From Bacteroidota bacterium (GTDB lineage: Bacteria; Bacteroidota; Ignavibacteria; Ignavibacteriales; Ignavibacteriaceae): a DNA stretch of 64,000 nucleotides. Positions within the stretch are counted from its first letter, which is position 1. Each line of letters starts with the position of its first letter. Below, piece after piece: positions 21,163 through 29,694 of the stretch. Where the stretch lies: NCBI GenBank assembly GCA_020161395.1, contig JAIUOE010000010.1:62001-126000 (forward strand), in the 5' to 3' direction. Under the pieces are notes generated by a model. That model was given only the letters and a program-made list of their open reading frames with translations, was not told the DNA's origin and did not search any database. The position numbers were made by a program, and so were the translations under genes.

Positions 21163-22611
21163 ATGAAAAAACTCTTTACGGCTGTAGTTTTAGTTGCAGC
21201 CATGGCTTCTATGGCTTTCGCCCAGAATGCTGTGACATTCAAAGTCAACATGGGAAAACAGGTTACACTCGGTAACTTCGATCCTATGGCAGATACTTTG
21301 TTTGTCAGTGGTGCATTCAACGGGTGGGGCACTGGAAACCCAATTCCAAAGCCAGCCGGCAATGACTCAATCTGGGTTGTAACCGTTCCTGCAGTTGGTG
21401 CACCTGGTGCAACTGCTGAATACAAATTCAGATTCAGAGATGTCTCTGCTGCTGCTGATGTATGGGAAAGTGTCGCAAACAGAAGCCTCACAGTAGCCGG
21501 TGATCCGACCGTTCTCGATGTAGTTTACTTCGACAACAATGGTTATCAGGCAACAACAAACTTAAGCCTTACATTCTCGGTTAACATGGAACTCGAAAGA
21601 CTTTCAGGAAGATTCACACCATCAGAAGATACCGTTTCAGTAAATGGTAACTTCAACGGCTGGACTTCGAAAGTTAATATCATGCTTCCAAGTGCTAACC
21701 CTGATGTTTACGAAGTAACCTTCAACAAAGAAGTATCACTCGGTGAAGAACTTAACTACAAATACTGGTACACACCTAATGCATGGGAAAGCCGTCCTAA
21801 CAGACAGTATATCATCACACAAGCTGATCTTACTGCAGGTTTCCTCGTACAGGAAGGTACATACAATGACGGAAGCCTTGCAATCGTTATCAATCAGCCA
21901 TGTACAATTAAGTTCACAGTGAACACTAACGGAGCAAGCGGTCCTATCGGTCCATTTACATCTGTTACCAACGCTATCATCGCTGGTTCATCAGCTCCAT
22001 TGGGATGGCCAGGTGGCGGATGGCCAACAAGTGACTCAGCAGTAGTTATCAGATTATTTGATGACGGTACCAACGGTGACCTTGTAGCTGGTGACAAAAT
22101 ATTCTCAAAGAATGTTCTTTTCCCTGCTTACACTTCACTCGGTCTCGAATACAAATATGGTCTTAACTTTGGATTGGCAACAAACCAGGGTTCGAACGAT
22201 AACGAAGCCGGTGTTGGCAGCAACCATACACTCAACTGGCACATCAATTATGTAAGTGCAACTGCTGTTGATACTTTCGGTAGAATCACCACTGCAAACC
22301 TTATCAATGTCGTTACAGGCGTTAAGGAAATTGACAACAATATTCCTAACAACTATTCGATGACACAGAACTATCCTAACCCGTTCAACCCTTCAACATC
22401 AATCCGTTTCAGCATTCCTGAGACAGGTAATGTAAGAATGGTAGTTTACAATGCAATCGGTCAGGAAGTAGCAGTTCTCGTTGATGAGCAGAAATCAGCC
22501 GGTAACTATGAAGTTAGCTTCGATGCAGCTAAATTGCCTTCAGGTATCTATCTTTACACAATTCAGTCAGGCAGCTTTAGCCAGACCCGTAAAATGATGC
22601 TCTTGAAGTAA
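21163..22611 (+). CDS. T9SS type A cargo protein with two FNGW starch-binding-like domains
   Basis: Starting at ATG 21163 (482 residues) behind AGGAGAAACGCT, the protein opens with a signal peptide MKKLFTAVVLVAAMASMAFAQ. Two beta-sandwich domains each contain the FNGW signature, VSGAFNGWGTGNP near 50-60 and VNGNFNGWTSK near 165-175; this is typical of CBM20/CBM48- or SusE/F-like carbohydrate-binding domains. A third beta-rich domain spans about 260-380. The C-terminal sorting domain begins at YPNPFNPSTSIRFSIPE near 404 and ends TRKMMLLK. It closes the receptor-PorV cluster and is followed by a terminator. Binding of glucans is possible but unproven; FNGW domains also serve other roles. Confidence 0.85.
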   Translation: MKKLFTAVVLVAAMASMAFAQNAVTFKVNMGKQVTLGNFDPMADTLFVSGAFNGWGTGNPIPKPAGNDSIWVVTVPAVGAPGATAEYKFRFRDVSAAADVWESVANRSLTVAGDPTVLDVVYFDNNGYQATTNLSLTFSVNMELERLSGRFTPSEDTVSVNGNFNGWTSKVNIMLPSANPDVYEVTFNKEVSLGEELNYKYWYTPNAWESRPNRQYIITQADLTAGFLVQEGTYNDGSLAIVINQPCTIKFTVNTNGASGPIGPFTSVTNAIIAGSSAPLGWPGGGWPTSDSAVVIRLFDDGTNGDLVAGDKIFSKNVLFPAYTSLGLEYKYGLNFGLATNQGSNDNEAGVGSNHTLNWHINYVSATAVDTFGRITTANLINVVTGVKEIDNNIPNNYSMTQNYPNPFNPSTSIRFSIPETGNVRMVVYNAIGQEVAVLVDEQKSAGNYEVSFDAAKLPSGIYLYTIQSGSFSQTRKMMLLK

Positions 22612-22635
22612 TTCAACTCTAACTGAATTATTGTT

Positions 22636-22669
22636 AAAAAGGCTGCTTGAAAAGGCAGCCTTTTTTTTT
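22636..22669 (+). terminator. Intrinsic terminator after the FNGW T9SS gene
   Basis: GGCTGC (22641-22646) pairs with GCAGCC (22655-22660), extended by AAAAA/TTTTT, and runs into nine T residues. It lies 25 bases after the stop codon. Confidence 0.9.
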
Positions 22670-22729
22670 GTCTATCAATATTGAATAGCTACTAAAGAAA
22701 AGAGTCGACTGAGAATTTTCAAATCAACT

Positions 22730-22954
22730 TACCCCCGAAGCGGGGTTATATGTTCGTAGCTGCAAGATTAATAATCAAATAATACCCCCGAAGCGGGGTT
22801 ATATGTTCGTAGATGAAAGATCAATAATCAAATAATACCCCCGAAGCGGGGTTATATGTTCGTAGAGAGCAGAACAACAAACCATTCCTACCCCCGAAGC
22901 GGGGTTATATGTTCGTAGAGGGTTATATGTTCGTAGAGGGTTACATGTTCGTAA
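22730..22954 (+). repeat. Left hairpin array of IS200-like element (family B)
   Basis: Four full 30-base units occur at 22730-22759, 22783-22812, 22836-22865 and 22889-22918. Each has a hairpin CCCCG-AAG-CGGGG followed by a tail TTATATGTTCGTAG. Two tail-only copies follow at 22921-22936 and 22939-22954; the innermost reads TTACATG instead of TTATATG. Spacers are 23-24 bases and AT-rich, the first two being similar to each other. The tails point toward the transposase gene. The stretch 22670-22729 between terminator and array shows nothing. Confidence 0.88.
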
Positions 22955-22962
22955 AGCTTTTC

Positions 22963-23418
22963 TCATTCTTTCCACAAATATTCTTTTTTATATTCGATTC
23001 CGTACGAAGTTAAAAACTTCTCATATTCTTCTGTAAAGCTGTTTCGGTGATGATGCACTTCCTGATCTTTAATGTATTGGACAATACGGCTTATCTCTGA
23101 TTTACCGATTGAAAAAGCACCAAAACCTTCCTGCCAACTGAATCTTCCAACTGCTAATCTTTTCTCATTAACGAAAAGTGATGAACTTCTTTTAATCTCT
23201 TTTACCAGTTCTGAGATAGAAATATCCGGAGAAATCCCTAACAAAATATGAACATGATCCATGTCTCCATTAATAATGTACAAAACTTGTTTTTTATTGG
23301 TTATGATACCGGAGATATATTTGTAAAGTTCTTCTTTCCATTGTTTTGAAATCAACCTTTCTCTTCTTTTAACAGAAAAAACCACATGAATGTAAAGTTG
23401 AGTAAATGTACTTCCCAT
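22963..23418 (-). CDS. tnpA: IS200/IS605-family TnpA transposase (Y1 HUH)
   Basis: The 151-residue protein is the usual length of IS200-type TnpA. The HUH motif is HVH at 55-57 (GDMDHVHILLGI), and the catalytic tyrosine is Tyr115 in the helix VQYIKDQEVHH, preceded by WQEGFGAFSIGKSE, all canonical for this family. It acts on single-stranded DNA and recognises subterminal hairpins. No TnpB/IscB gene accompanies it, as in IS200. The gene is intact and is framed by inverted hairpin arrays on both sides; the sequence differs clearly from the RAYT at 8399, with a different catalytic-helix pattern. It separates a terminator and the end of an SGNH hydrolase gene, so insertion did not break a visible gene. 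Confidence 0.92.
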   Translation of the reverse strand: MGSTFTQLYIHVVFSVKRRERLISKQWKEELYKYISGIITNKKQVLYIINGDMDHVHILLGISPDISISELVKEIKRSSSLFVNEKRLAVGRFSWQEGFGAFSIGKSEISRIVQYIKDQEVHHHRNSFTEEYEKFLTSYGIEYKKEYLWKE

Positions 23419-23487
23419 GATCGACTCATTAAATTGAAAAAAATGTTTATAAAAATAATTATTGGCATATAAATATCATAAAGGAAT

Positions 23488-23639
23488 CTACGAACATGTA
23501 ATCCTCTACGAACATATAACCCCGCTTCGGGGGTATTCAAGGAATTCTGTCGTGTGTCTACGAACATATAACCCCGCTTCGGGGGTATTCAAGGAATTCT
23601 GTCGTGTGTCTACGAACATATAACCCCGCTTCGGGGGTA
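23488..23639 (-). repeat. Right hairpin array of IS200-like element (family B)
   Basis: Three full units in inverted orientation lie at 23506-23535, 23558-23587 and 23610-23639, and one innermost tail-only copy at 23488-23503 has the same TTACATG variant as on the left. The two spacers at 23536-23557 and 23588-23609 are identical 22-mers, so a 52-base unit has been duplicated in tandem. Together with the left array this gives a symmetric element of roughly 0.9 kb. The rest of the gap to 23724 shows no gene. Confidence 0.88.
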
Positions 23640-23724
23640 CTCACAGAATATCGCTATTTGTCAACCAAGATAAAATCGTGCTTCTACTCACATGTCACCC
23701 AAAGGGCTGACATAATGATTATAC

Positions 23725-25554
23725 CTACCGGATGTTTTTTAGTTGCTCGGCAAGTTGGGCAGCTCCGGGGAAACGGGGATCGACCTGAAGGCAACGGCTG
23801 ATATATGTTTTTGCTGAAGTGAAATCTTTCAGATTGATGTATGCCCCCGAGAGATTATAGAGCGTCTGGGCATCATTCCCGTTGTAATTAAGGCTTTCGC
23901 TCAACCATTTTTTGGCTTCTGCAGCCTTACCGTCGTTCAAAGCAAGGATACCAAGCCATTTTGTTGAGAATGCCCCGGGTTTAACGGTGTAACTTTCGTG
24001 AAATATTCTGCCACTTTCGGAATAGAGTTTCATTTGAAGGAATGCATCGGCAAGCATATCGTAGAATGTGGTCTGGTAATGGAATTGTGAGATCAAAACC
24101 CTGAACTCCTTTTCCATTCCGGACGGGTCATTTTTGGCAGTAAAATACTGCGCAGCTTTTATGTGGGCATCATGCCATTTGATGTCCCCTTTAGCCGACA
24201 TTAAAGCCAGGGAATCGAGCATTGTTACGGGTTTCCTTATCTGTTCGAGAGTCAGTTTCTTTCCGTTTCTTACGAAAGGCCATTGCGACATTATCCCGGC
24301 TAATCTGTATTCTGCAATTAGAGAGTCAAGTTGAGAAAACGCAAGTTTTGAAAATGCCAGACTGTCCAGTGATTTACCGCCGGGTGAAAAAGCAGGAGAC
24401 CCGGAAATCTTTCCTGATTTGATGATTGCATCGAGAAAGATATCAGCCAGCAAACTGTAGCCGGTAAGGTTCGGATGGAGGTGATCCACCATCAGCGATT
24501 TTCCGGGTATGCTGTTCTCACTTCGTGTTGAAAAGATCGAATCCGCTTTTACGACTGTAAAATTCAGAGCGGCGGCGTTTTCTGTAATTATTTTGTTAAA
24601 ATCTTCAGGAGCCCTGAATCTCAGCTCATCCAGTTCCTTTGCCTCAAGAAATTTTGCAGAAGCCTCTCTGTTTTTACCTGATTTCAGGAGCCTGTTGGCT
24701 TCATCCCACGCTTTTCCAGCACCTGACAGTTCCGGATAGAAGGGTGGCTGGTCTGCCAGATTGGAAACCAGTGTACTCGCAATTACCGGGATATTGTTTT
24801 GTTTAAGTGAGGTGAAGATTTCAGAAAGATTGTATCTAAACTGTTCCACTCCTTCACTATAAAGATCGGAACCCTTGGGAATCAGTTTGTCTTTTGCGAG
24901 CGCCTCCATCAGGCCTTGTGATTCTGAGAGATTCCCCGGGGAAGAGGAAAAAATGGAGCCAATCAGTTTCATTACTTTAAGGTTGCCTGCTTTAAGCATA
25001 AATCTCGTTACACCCGGAGAACTCCCGATGCCCGTTTGTGAGGCAGCTCCCAAAGCACCGTAATATTCATTGTGGCCCGTATAAACAAGTACCAGATCAG
25101 GTTTTTGGGCTATAACATCTTCGAGTATATCCAAAATTGCATAAGAATTGATCGCCGCAATTCCTAAATTTACAACCTCAAACTTTTTTTGTGGATACAA
25201 AAGTTTTAGCTTGAGATCGAGAAATCTGGAGAATGAGCCGTTTGGTTCATAGGGAAATCCTGCTGCGCTGCTCTCTCCAAGGATGAAGATCCTGAGAGTG
25301 TTTGGGTCTTTTTCTTTAAGAAAAACATCATTTATGGAATGGGGAACGAATTGTGATCCTTTGAAATATCGACGGGTAAGGTCCGGGTTAAGCATCATAA
25401 GCTTTTCTTCGGTTCCCGGTACGGTAATGAATACTGGTTCATCTTTTGCGTATCCGCTTAGTCGCAGCACCACTTCGAGTAATGCGATAAGGACAAAAGG
25501 TGCGAGAACCGTCAGGAGATAAAAGGATAAGGGATATTTCTTTTTGTTTTCCAT
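23725..25554 (-). CDS. SGNH/GDSL-type hydrolase-like membrane protein with TPR tail
   Basis: I start at the ATG at 25554 (609 residues); the open frame extends upstream but without a signal. A membrane anchor follows (YPLSFYLLTVLAPFVLIALLEVVLRLSG). The hydrolase domain has the nucleophile-type block FILGESSAAGFPY near residue 90 and the block VYTGHNEYYG further on, with a late SMLVDHLHPNLTGYSLLA carrying the catalytic-type Asp and His. The C-terminal part (about 480-609) consists of TPR-like repeats. SGNH enzymes of this membrane-bound type often act on surface polysaccharide or peptidoglycan acetyl groups; the substrate here is unknown. It is divergent from a chaperone gene with 76 bases between. 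Confidence 0.82.
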   Translation of the reverse strand: MENKKKYPLSFYLLTVLAPFVLIALLEVVLRLSGYAKDEPVFITVPGTEEKLMMLNPDLTRRYFKGSQFVPHSINDVFLKEKDPNTLRIFILGESSAAGFPYEPNGSFSRFLDLKLKLLYPQKKFEVVNLGIAAINSYAILDILEDVIAQKPDLVLVYTGHNEYYGALGAASQTGIGSSPGVTRFMLKAGNLKVMKLIGSIFSSSPGNLSESQGLMEALAKDKLIPKGSDLYSEGVEQFRYNLSEIFTSLKQNNIPVIASTLVSNLADQPPFYPELSGAGKAWDEANRLLKSGKNREASAKFLEAKELDELRFRAPEDFNKIITENAAALNFTVVKADSIFSTRSENSIPGKSLMVDHLHPNLTGYSLLADIFLDAIIKSGKISGSPAFSPGGKSLDSLAFSKLAFSQLDSLIAEYRLAGIMSQWPFVRNGKKLTLEQIRKPVTMLDSLALMSAKGDIKWHDAHIKAAQYFTAKNDPSGMEKEFRVLISQFHYQTTFYDMLADAFLQMKLYSESGRIFHESYTVKPGAFSTKWLGILALNDGKAAEAKKWLSESLNYNGNDAQTLYNLSGAYINLKDFTSAKTYISRCLQVDPRFPGAAQLAEQLKNIR

Positions 25555-25630
25555 TTTCTCGGATGTAATTAATAAAATCAAGCGTCTAAACTTCGTGAAA
25601 TATTGACTATTATAAAACAACAAAATAACT

Positions 25631-27493
25631 ATGAAAATTAAGCCTCTACTCCATATTCTAATTCTCTCCCTCCTGGTTTCCTTCCCGATTACTGCCCAGT
25701 TAAAAAAGGATGTGGTGGCGAAGATCGGTGACAGGGAGATAACCGACAAGGAATTTATACTCCGTTATGAAATGACTCCAAAATATCTTGCTCATGTCAA
25801 GGGGGCTCAGAATGCACTTAAAGAGGAACTGATTTACACCGTGGCTGCTGAGAAACTGTTTGCTCTTGAAGCTGAAATACTCCGGCTGGACACGATTAAA
25901 GATGTGAAAAAAAGAATAGACCAGTTTGAGAAAATGTTCGCAAGCGATGCCCTTTTCAAAGTGGAGATTATCGATCGGATTGATCAGACTCAGCAGACCC
26001 TTGCAAATGAGATGGCGAAGGCTATCACAAAGATTGAACTGAGGGCTATAAGAAACAGCAATGAAAATGAGATAAAAAGGGCGTTTGATATCCTCCAATC
26101 GGGTGTCTCGTTTGATTCCCTTTTCTTTGGCATCTACGGGGAGCGTGCATTTGAGAATATGTTAACTTATACATACGGGATGTTCGATTATGATATTGAA
26201 ACAAAACTTTATGTGAAAAAGCCGGGTGAATATACCGAACCCGTTCAGTTCAACAATATGTGGTATATCTTCAAAATAGACATAAAACGAGACTCATCTT
26301 TTAAGAATTCCACTGAAATTGAAAATGAATTCGCCCGCGTGAAAAAACTTTATGTAGAAAGACTGACCGACAAATACTACAAGATTTTCAAAAAAGATTT
26401 CTTCAAAGGACTAAAAATCAATACCGATGCAAGACTTTTCTCTCTGTTCCTCGACAGATTTCATTCTGTACTTAAAGAGATGTACGATAATGATAAAAGT
26501 TTCAGGGAGTCACTCGGTAAAGATGCAAAATGGACTTTAAAAAGTGATTACTTCTGGCTCATTAAAAAAGGGATTCCGGTAGACTCTTTACAATTGCCAT
26601 ACTTCTCTCATAATGGAAAAGAGTATCCACTCGAGGACTTTATCTACTACCTCGCAGGTGATGTAAGGGAGATTGAATCGATCGATAAAAGCAAATTGTC
26701 GATAAAAGTGAAAAACTGGACACGGGACTATATCGAATCCGAACTTCTCGCTGAGGAAGCAATGAAAAGAGGTTTGCATAAAAAACCCGATGTCCGGCGT
26801 GAGTTTAACATCTGGAGGGATTTTACCCTCTCAAATGCCTACCAGATGCTTTATTTGGATTCTGCAAAAATAAGTGATGAAGAAGTGAAGGACTACTTTA
26901 TCAAGCGAAATTCCGGGAAAGCAGGCGGTATAAACATAAAACTTCTGAGGGCTGTCAGTACCGATCTCGATTTACTTTCATCGATACTTGCAAAAATTGA
27001 CTCCGGAGTCGACTTCTCCCTTCTGGCTGCTGAAGTAAATGGAAGTCGCAATTCAGAACTGAACGGGAACTCTGACAAATTTGTACCAGCTTCAGACTAT
27101 GGTGAAGCAGGTACGATCGCATTGAAACTTAACCCCGGGAGAATATTTGGTCCCGTAAAGGTTGGGGAAGAATATATGATCCTTAATCTTGTCGACAAAA
27201 AAACTGATGACATCGTTTACGATGAAGAATACGAGGCAGTGAAAGACAAATTAAAACGGGATCTGGGGTTCCAAAAATATTTCAAAGCGATGGTAAACAA
27301 TACAGCAGGTCTGGCGGAAAAGTACAAAACAGAAATTGACACCAAGAAGATTGAAGACTTGAAAGTCACCGAAACCAATTCAATATATTTCCGTTATATG
27401 GGATTCGGAGGCAAACTTACAGCATTTCCACTTTCAAAACCGTTCACCGACTGGGTGGAGGTGTGGATGAAACAAAGGAGTCTGAATCCCTGA
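25631..27493 (+). CDS. Periplasmic parvulin-like peptidyl-prolyl isomerase/chaperone
   Basis: The 620-residue protein has a signal peptide (MKIKPLLHILILSLLVSFPITAQ) and a SurA-like N-terminal segment VVAKIGDREITDKEF. Two parvulin-like (PPIC) modules are recognisable by their pattern rather than by strict motifs: one at about 135-215 (ending PGEYTEPVQFNNMWYIFKI) and one at about 433-530 (LNPGRIFGPVKVGEEYMILNLVDK). Long helices link them. It is likely an outer-membrane protein folding factor, which fits the many barrels and T9SS cargoes nearby. The parvulin domains are divergent, so isomerase activity is uncertain. Its stop codon abuts the stop of the convergent gene with no bases and no terminator in between. 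Confidence 0.8.
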   Translation: MKIKPLLHILILSLLVSFPITAQLKKDVVAKIGDREITDKEFILRYEMTPKYLAHVKGAQNALKEELIYTVAAEKLFALEAEILRLDTIKDVKKRIDQFEKMFASDALFKVEIIDRIDQTQQTLANEMAKAITKIELRAIRNSNENEIKRAFDILQSGVSFDSLFFGIYGERAFENMLTYTYGMFDYDIETKLYVKKPGEYTEPVQFNNMWYIFKIDIKRDSSFKNSTEIENEFARVKKLYVERLTDKYYKIFKKDFFKGLKINTDARLFSLFLDRFHSVLKEMYDNDKSFRESLGKDAKWTLKSDYFWLIKKGIPVDSLQLPYFSHNGKEYPLEDFIYYLAGDVREIESIDKSKLSIKVKNWTRDYIESELLAEEAMKRGLHKKPDVRREFNIWRDFTLSNAYQMLYLDSAKISDEEVKDYFIKRNSGKAGGINIKLLRAVSTDLDLLSSILAKIDSGVDFSLLAAEVNGSRNSELNGNSDKFVPASDYGEAGTIALKLNPGRIFGPVKVGEEYMILNLVDKKTDDIVYDEEYEAVKDKLKRDLGFQKYFKAMVNNTAGLAEKYKTEIDTKKIEDLKVTETNSIYFRYMGFGGKLTAFPLSKPFTDWVEVWMKQRSLNP

Positions 27494-28141
27494 TTAAACT
27501 TCGGGGGTGAATCCAATTTTTTTGTTGAATGCCACTATCATTCTCCAAATGGCAAAGGAGAAAAAGGGAGCAACGAAGATATCGATGGTGTAGTGGACAT
27601 GCTGCAGCAGGATGAATACCGCCATTATTCCCGCGAGGAATAAGAGAATGTATTTCCTGACCTTGTCAGCCACAACAAAAGAAAGAAGGACAGCGACAGA
27701 AAAATGTCCCGAAAAAAAGAGGTCATGTTTCAGGACGATGCCCGAACTGAGGGAAGAGATAAAAGGGTCGTAGAGGGGGATAAGTGTCTCAGGAGCTTTT
27801 AAAGGCAGGAATGTCATCGCTATCAGGCGGGAACTTAAAAGAAAAAAATATGCCTGAAATCCCATCATGAATCTGACCGGTTTATCAGAAAAATAATGAA
27901 ATGTTATGAAGACTCCCCCGTAAAGTGCAATAAAAGTAAACCATGTGAGATCGACAGGCGAAAAAGTGGTTAAAAGGGGATCATCAAAACTAAAACCCTT
28001 CCTGAATTCATTCCATTCAAGCACTCTCGGTGCAAAGTATGCCAGCACCAGACTGAAAATCACTGTTGCGATAAAATACCATTTAAAGTTGCCACTCGAT
28101 AATGTCTCTTTCCAGATTCCGGCCGATCTTTTAATGCTCAC
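27494..28141 (-). CDS. PAP2-like (sphingomyelin-synthase-type PAP2_C) membrane protein
   Basis: This 215-residue protein has about six hydrophobic segments. The catalytic-type motifs are HDLFFSGHFSVAVL near 138-151 and HVHYTIDIFVAPFFSF near 180-196; the H-Y-T-x-D pattern is characteristic of the PAP2_C/sphingomyelin synthase branch of the lipid phosphatase family. A role in phospholipid headgroup exchange or undecaprenyl phosphate metabolism is possible, but the substrate cannot be read from sequence. It is convergent with the chaperone gene with abutting stops, and divergent from the Rnf operon. Confidence 0.8.
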   Translation of the reverse strand: MSIKRSAGIWKETLSSGNFKWYFIATVIFSLVLAYFAPRVLEWNEFRKGFSFDDPLLTTFSPVDLTWFTFIALYGGVFITFHYFSDKPVRFMMGFQAYFFLLSSRLIAMTFLPLKAPETLIPLYDPFISSLSSGIVLKHDLFFSGHFSVAVLLSFVVADKVRKYILLFLAGIMAVFILLQHVHYTIDIFVAPFFSFAIWRMIVAFNKKIGFTPEV

Positions 28142-28308
28142 TCTTTCTCTACTTCTCCATTAAAATTAGAAATTGAAACTCCAAATATAACAATGAGTGT
28201 AGAGTATCAAAGGTCACATTTTATCAATAAATAGAAAATATTTACTGATTTTGAAAAACGGAAGATTAAATGTCTGGATTATGATTTATAAAGGTAATTT
28301 TAGCGTGG

Positions 28309-28314
28309 TATAAT
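28309..28314 (+). promoter_or_regulatory. Possible minus-10 box of the rnf operon
   Basis: TATAAT, 39 bases before the rnfC ATG, with TTTATA at 28285-28290 (18-base spacing) as a weak minus-35. A TAnnTTTG box was not found here. This is a low-confidence call. Confidence 0.3.
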
Positions 28315-28352
28315 TTTTGATGCAGATTACTGCCACAAATAAAAGTATGTAA

Positions 28353-29693
28353 ATGTTCAGATCATTTAGCACTAAAGGGACTTTCAAAGGTGGAGTGCAT
28401 CCTGCGGAATCTAAAGAATTGTCAAAGGATAAGCCATTTGAAAGTATTCCAAATCCAAAGACTGTTTATCTTCCTCTTTCCCAGCATGCGGGAAAGGAAT
28501 CAAAACTGCTCGTCAAAAAAGGGAGTTCTGTGCGAAAGGGTGAACTGCTTGCCGAGTCCGACGGATTTATTTCAGCCCCTGTCCATTCACCTGTAACCGG
28601 GACCGTAACAAAAATAGCGAAGACCGCACACCTCTCCGGTGTTCCAAAAACTGTGATGGAAATTGCAGTGTCTGAAGATGATAACCCGCTGTATATGGAA
28701 CCGCTTGACTGCCGGACTGCCACAAAAGAAGAACTTCTTCAAAGGATCAAAGAAGCCGGAATTGTAGGCATGGGAGGGGCTGCATTTCCCGCCTTTGTCA
28801 AGTTATCCCCGCCACCCGGTAAAAAAATCGAAAAATTGATAATAAACGGTGCAGAATGTGAGCCATATCTGACGCGTGACTACCGTTTAATGCTCGAGTA
28901 CACAGATCAACTGATCGGTGGCATCGAAATACTGATGAAAATTCTCGGGGTTGATTGCGTTATCGGCATCGAGGACAACAAACCGGAGGCGGTAAAGGCA
29001 CTTAAAGACAAACTCAAAGGAAGAAATGACATCGCTGTGGAAGTGTTGCCCGTAAAATATCCGCAGGGTGCAGAGAAAATGCTGATATATGCCGTTACCG
29101 GAAGAAAAGTTGCTCCGGGAAAACTGCCGATGGATGCCGGTGTGGTAATGCAAAATGTCGGAACAGCAGTATCAGTTTACAAAGCTGTCGTGGAGGGCGA
29201 ACCTCAGATAACTGCTTTTGTGAATGTAACAGGAGAAGGAATAAGCGAAGCAAAGAATCTGATTGTTCCGATCGGAACACCTGTATCCTATATATTGGAC
29301 TGGTGTGGCGGTTTGAAACCCGATGCCATAAAAGTGATTGCGGGTGGTCCCATGATGGGAGCAAATTTGTATGATTACTCGGCTCCCGTGATGAAAGCTA
29401 CATCGGGAATTCTTGTTCTCACCGAGGCAGAATCGAAACCGCAGGAGGCTATACCGTGTCTGAGATGCGGAAAATGTGTGGAGGTTTGTCCTGTAAATCT
29501 CCTGCCAACCCGAATATCACAATTTTCGAAATTGCAGAGATTTGAAGATGCGGAATCGGCGGGAATTCTCGTGTGCATGGAGTGTGGCTGTTGTGCATAT
29601 GAGTGTCCTGCAAATATTCCTCTTGTTCAGTGGATAAGGCTTGGGAAGAAAGAAGTAATCCGGTTGAAGTCACAGGAAAGGAAGAGTGCCTGA
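28353..29693 (+). CDS. rnfC: Electron transport complex subunit RnfC
   Basis: RnfC is the peripheral NADH/FMN-binding subunit of the Rnf ferredoxin:NAD+ oxidoreductase. The 446-residue protein starts with TFKGGVHPAESKELS (family signature GGVHP), has the Rossmann-like GIVGMGGAAFPAFVKL and INGAECEPYLTRD motifs, and two [4Fe-4S] motifs, CLRCGKCVEVCP and CMECGCCAYECP, in the C-terminal part. It lacks the long C-terminal Ala-rich extension of some proteobacterial RnfC. It begins the run rnfC-D-G-E-A; its stop is directly followed by the rnfD ATG. A sigma70-like TATAAT at 28309-28314 is 39 bases upstream, with a weak minus-35. Confidence 0.95.
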   Translation: MFRSFSTKGTFKGGVHPAESKELSKDKPFESIPNPKTVYLPLSQHAGKESKLLVKKGSSVRKGELLAESDGFISAPVHSPVTGTVTKIAKTAHLSGVPKTVMEIAVSEDDNPLYMEPLDCRTATKEELLQRIKEAGIVGMGGAAFPAFVKLSPPPGKKIEKLIINGAECEPYLTRDYRLMLEYTDQLIGGIEILMKILGVDCVIGIEDNKPEAVKALKDKLKGRNDIAVEVLPVKYPQGAEKMLIYAVTGRKVAPGKLPMDAGVVMQNVGTAVSVYKAVVEGEPQITAFVNVTGEGISEAKNLIVPIGTPVSYILDWCGGLKPDAIKVIAGGPMMGANLYDYSAPVMKATSGILVLTEAESKPQEAIPCLRCGKCVEVCPVNLLPTRISQFSKLQRFEDAESAGILVCMECGCCAYECPANIPLVQWIRLGKKEVIRLKSQERKSA

Positions 29694-29694
29694 T

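Noticed and set aside
22730-23639. CRISPR-like array of regularly spaced repeats
   Set aside because: The units contain perfect hairpins, spacers are AT-rich and partly identical, orientation inverts across the gene, and a TnpA sits in the middle with no cas genes.
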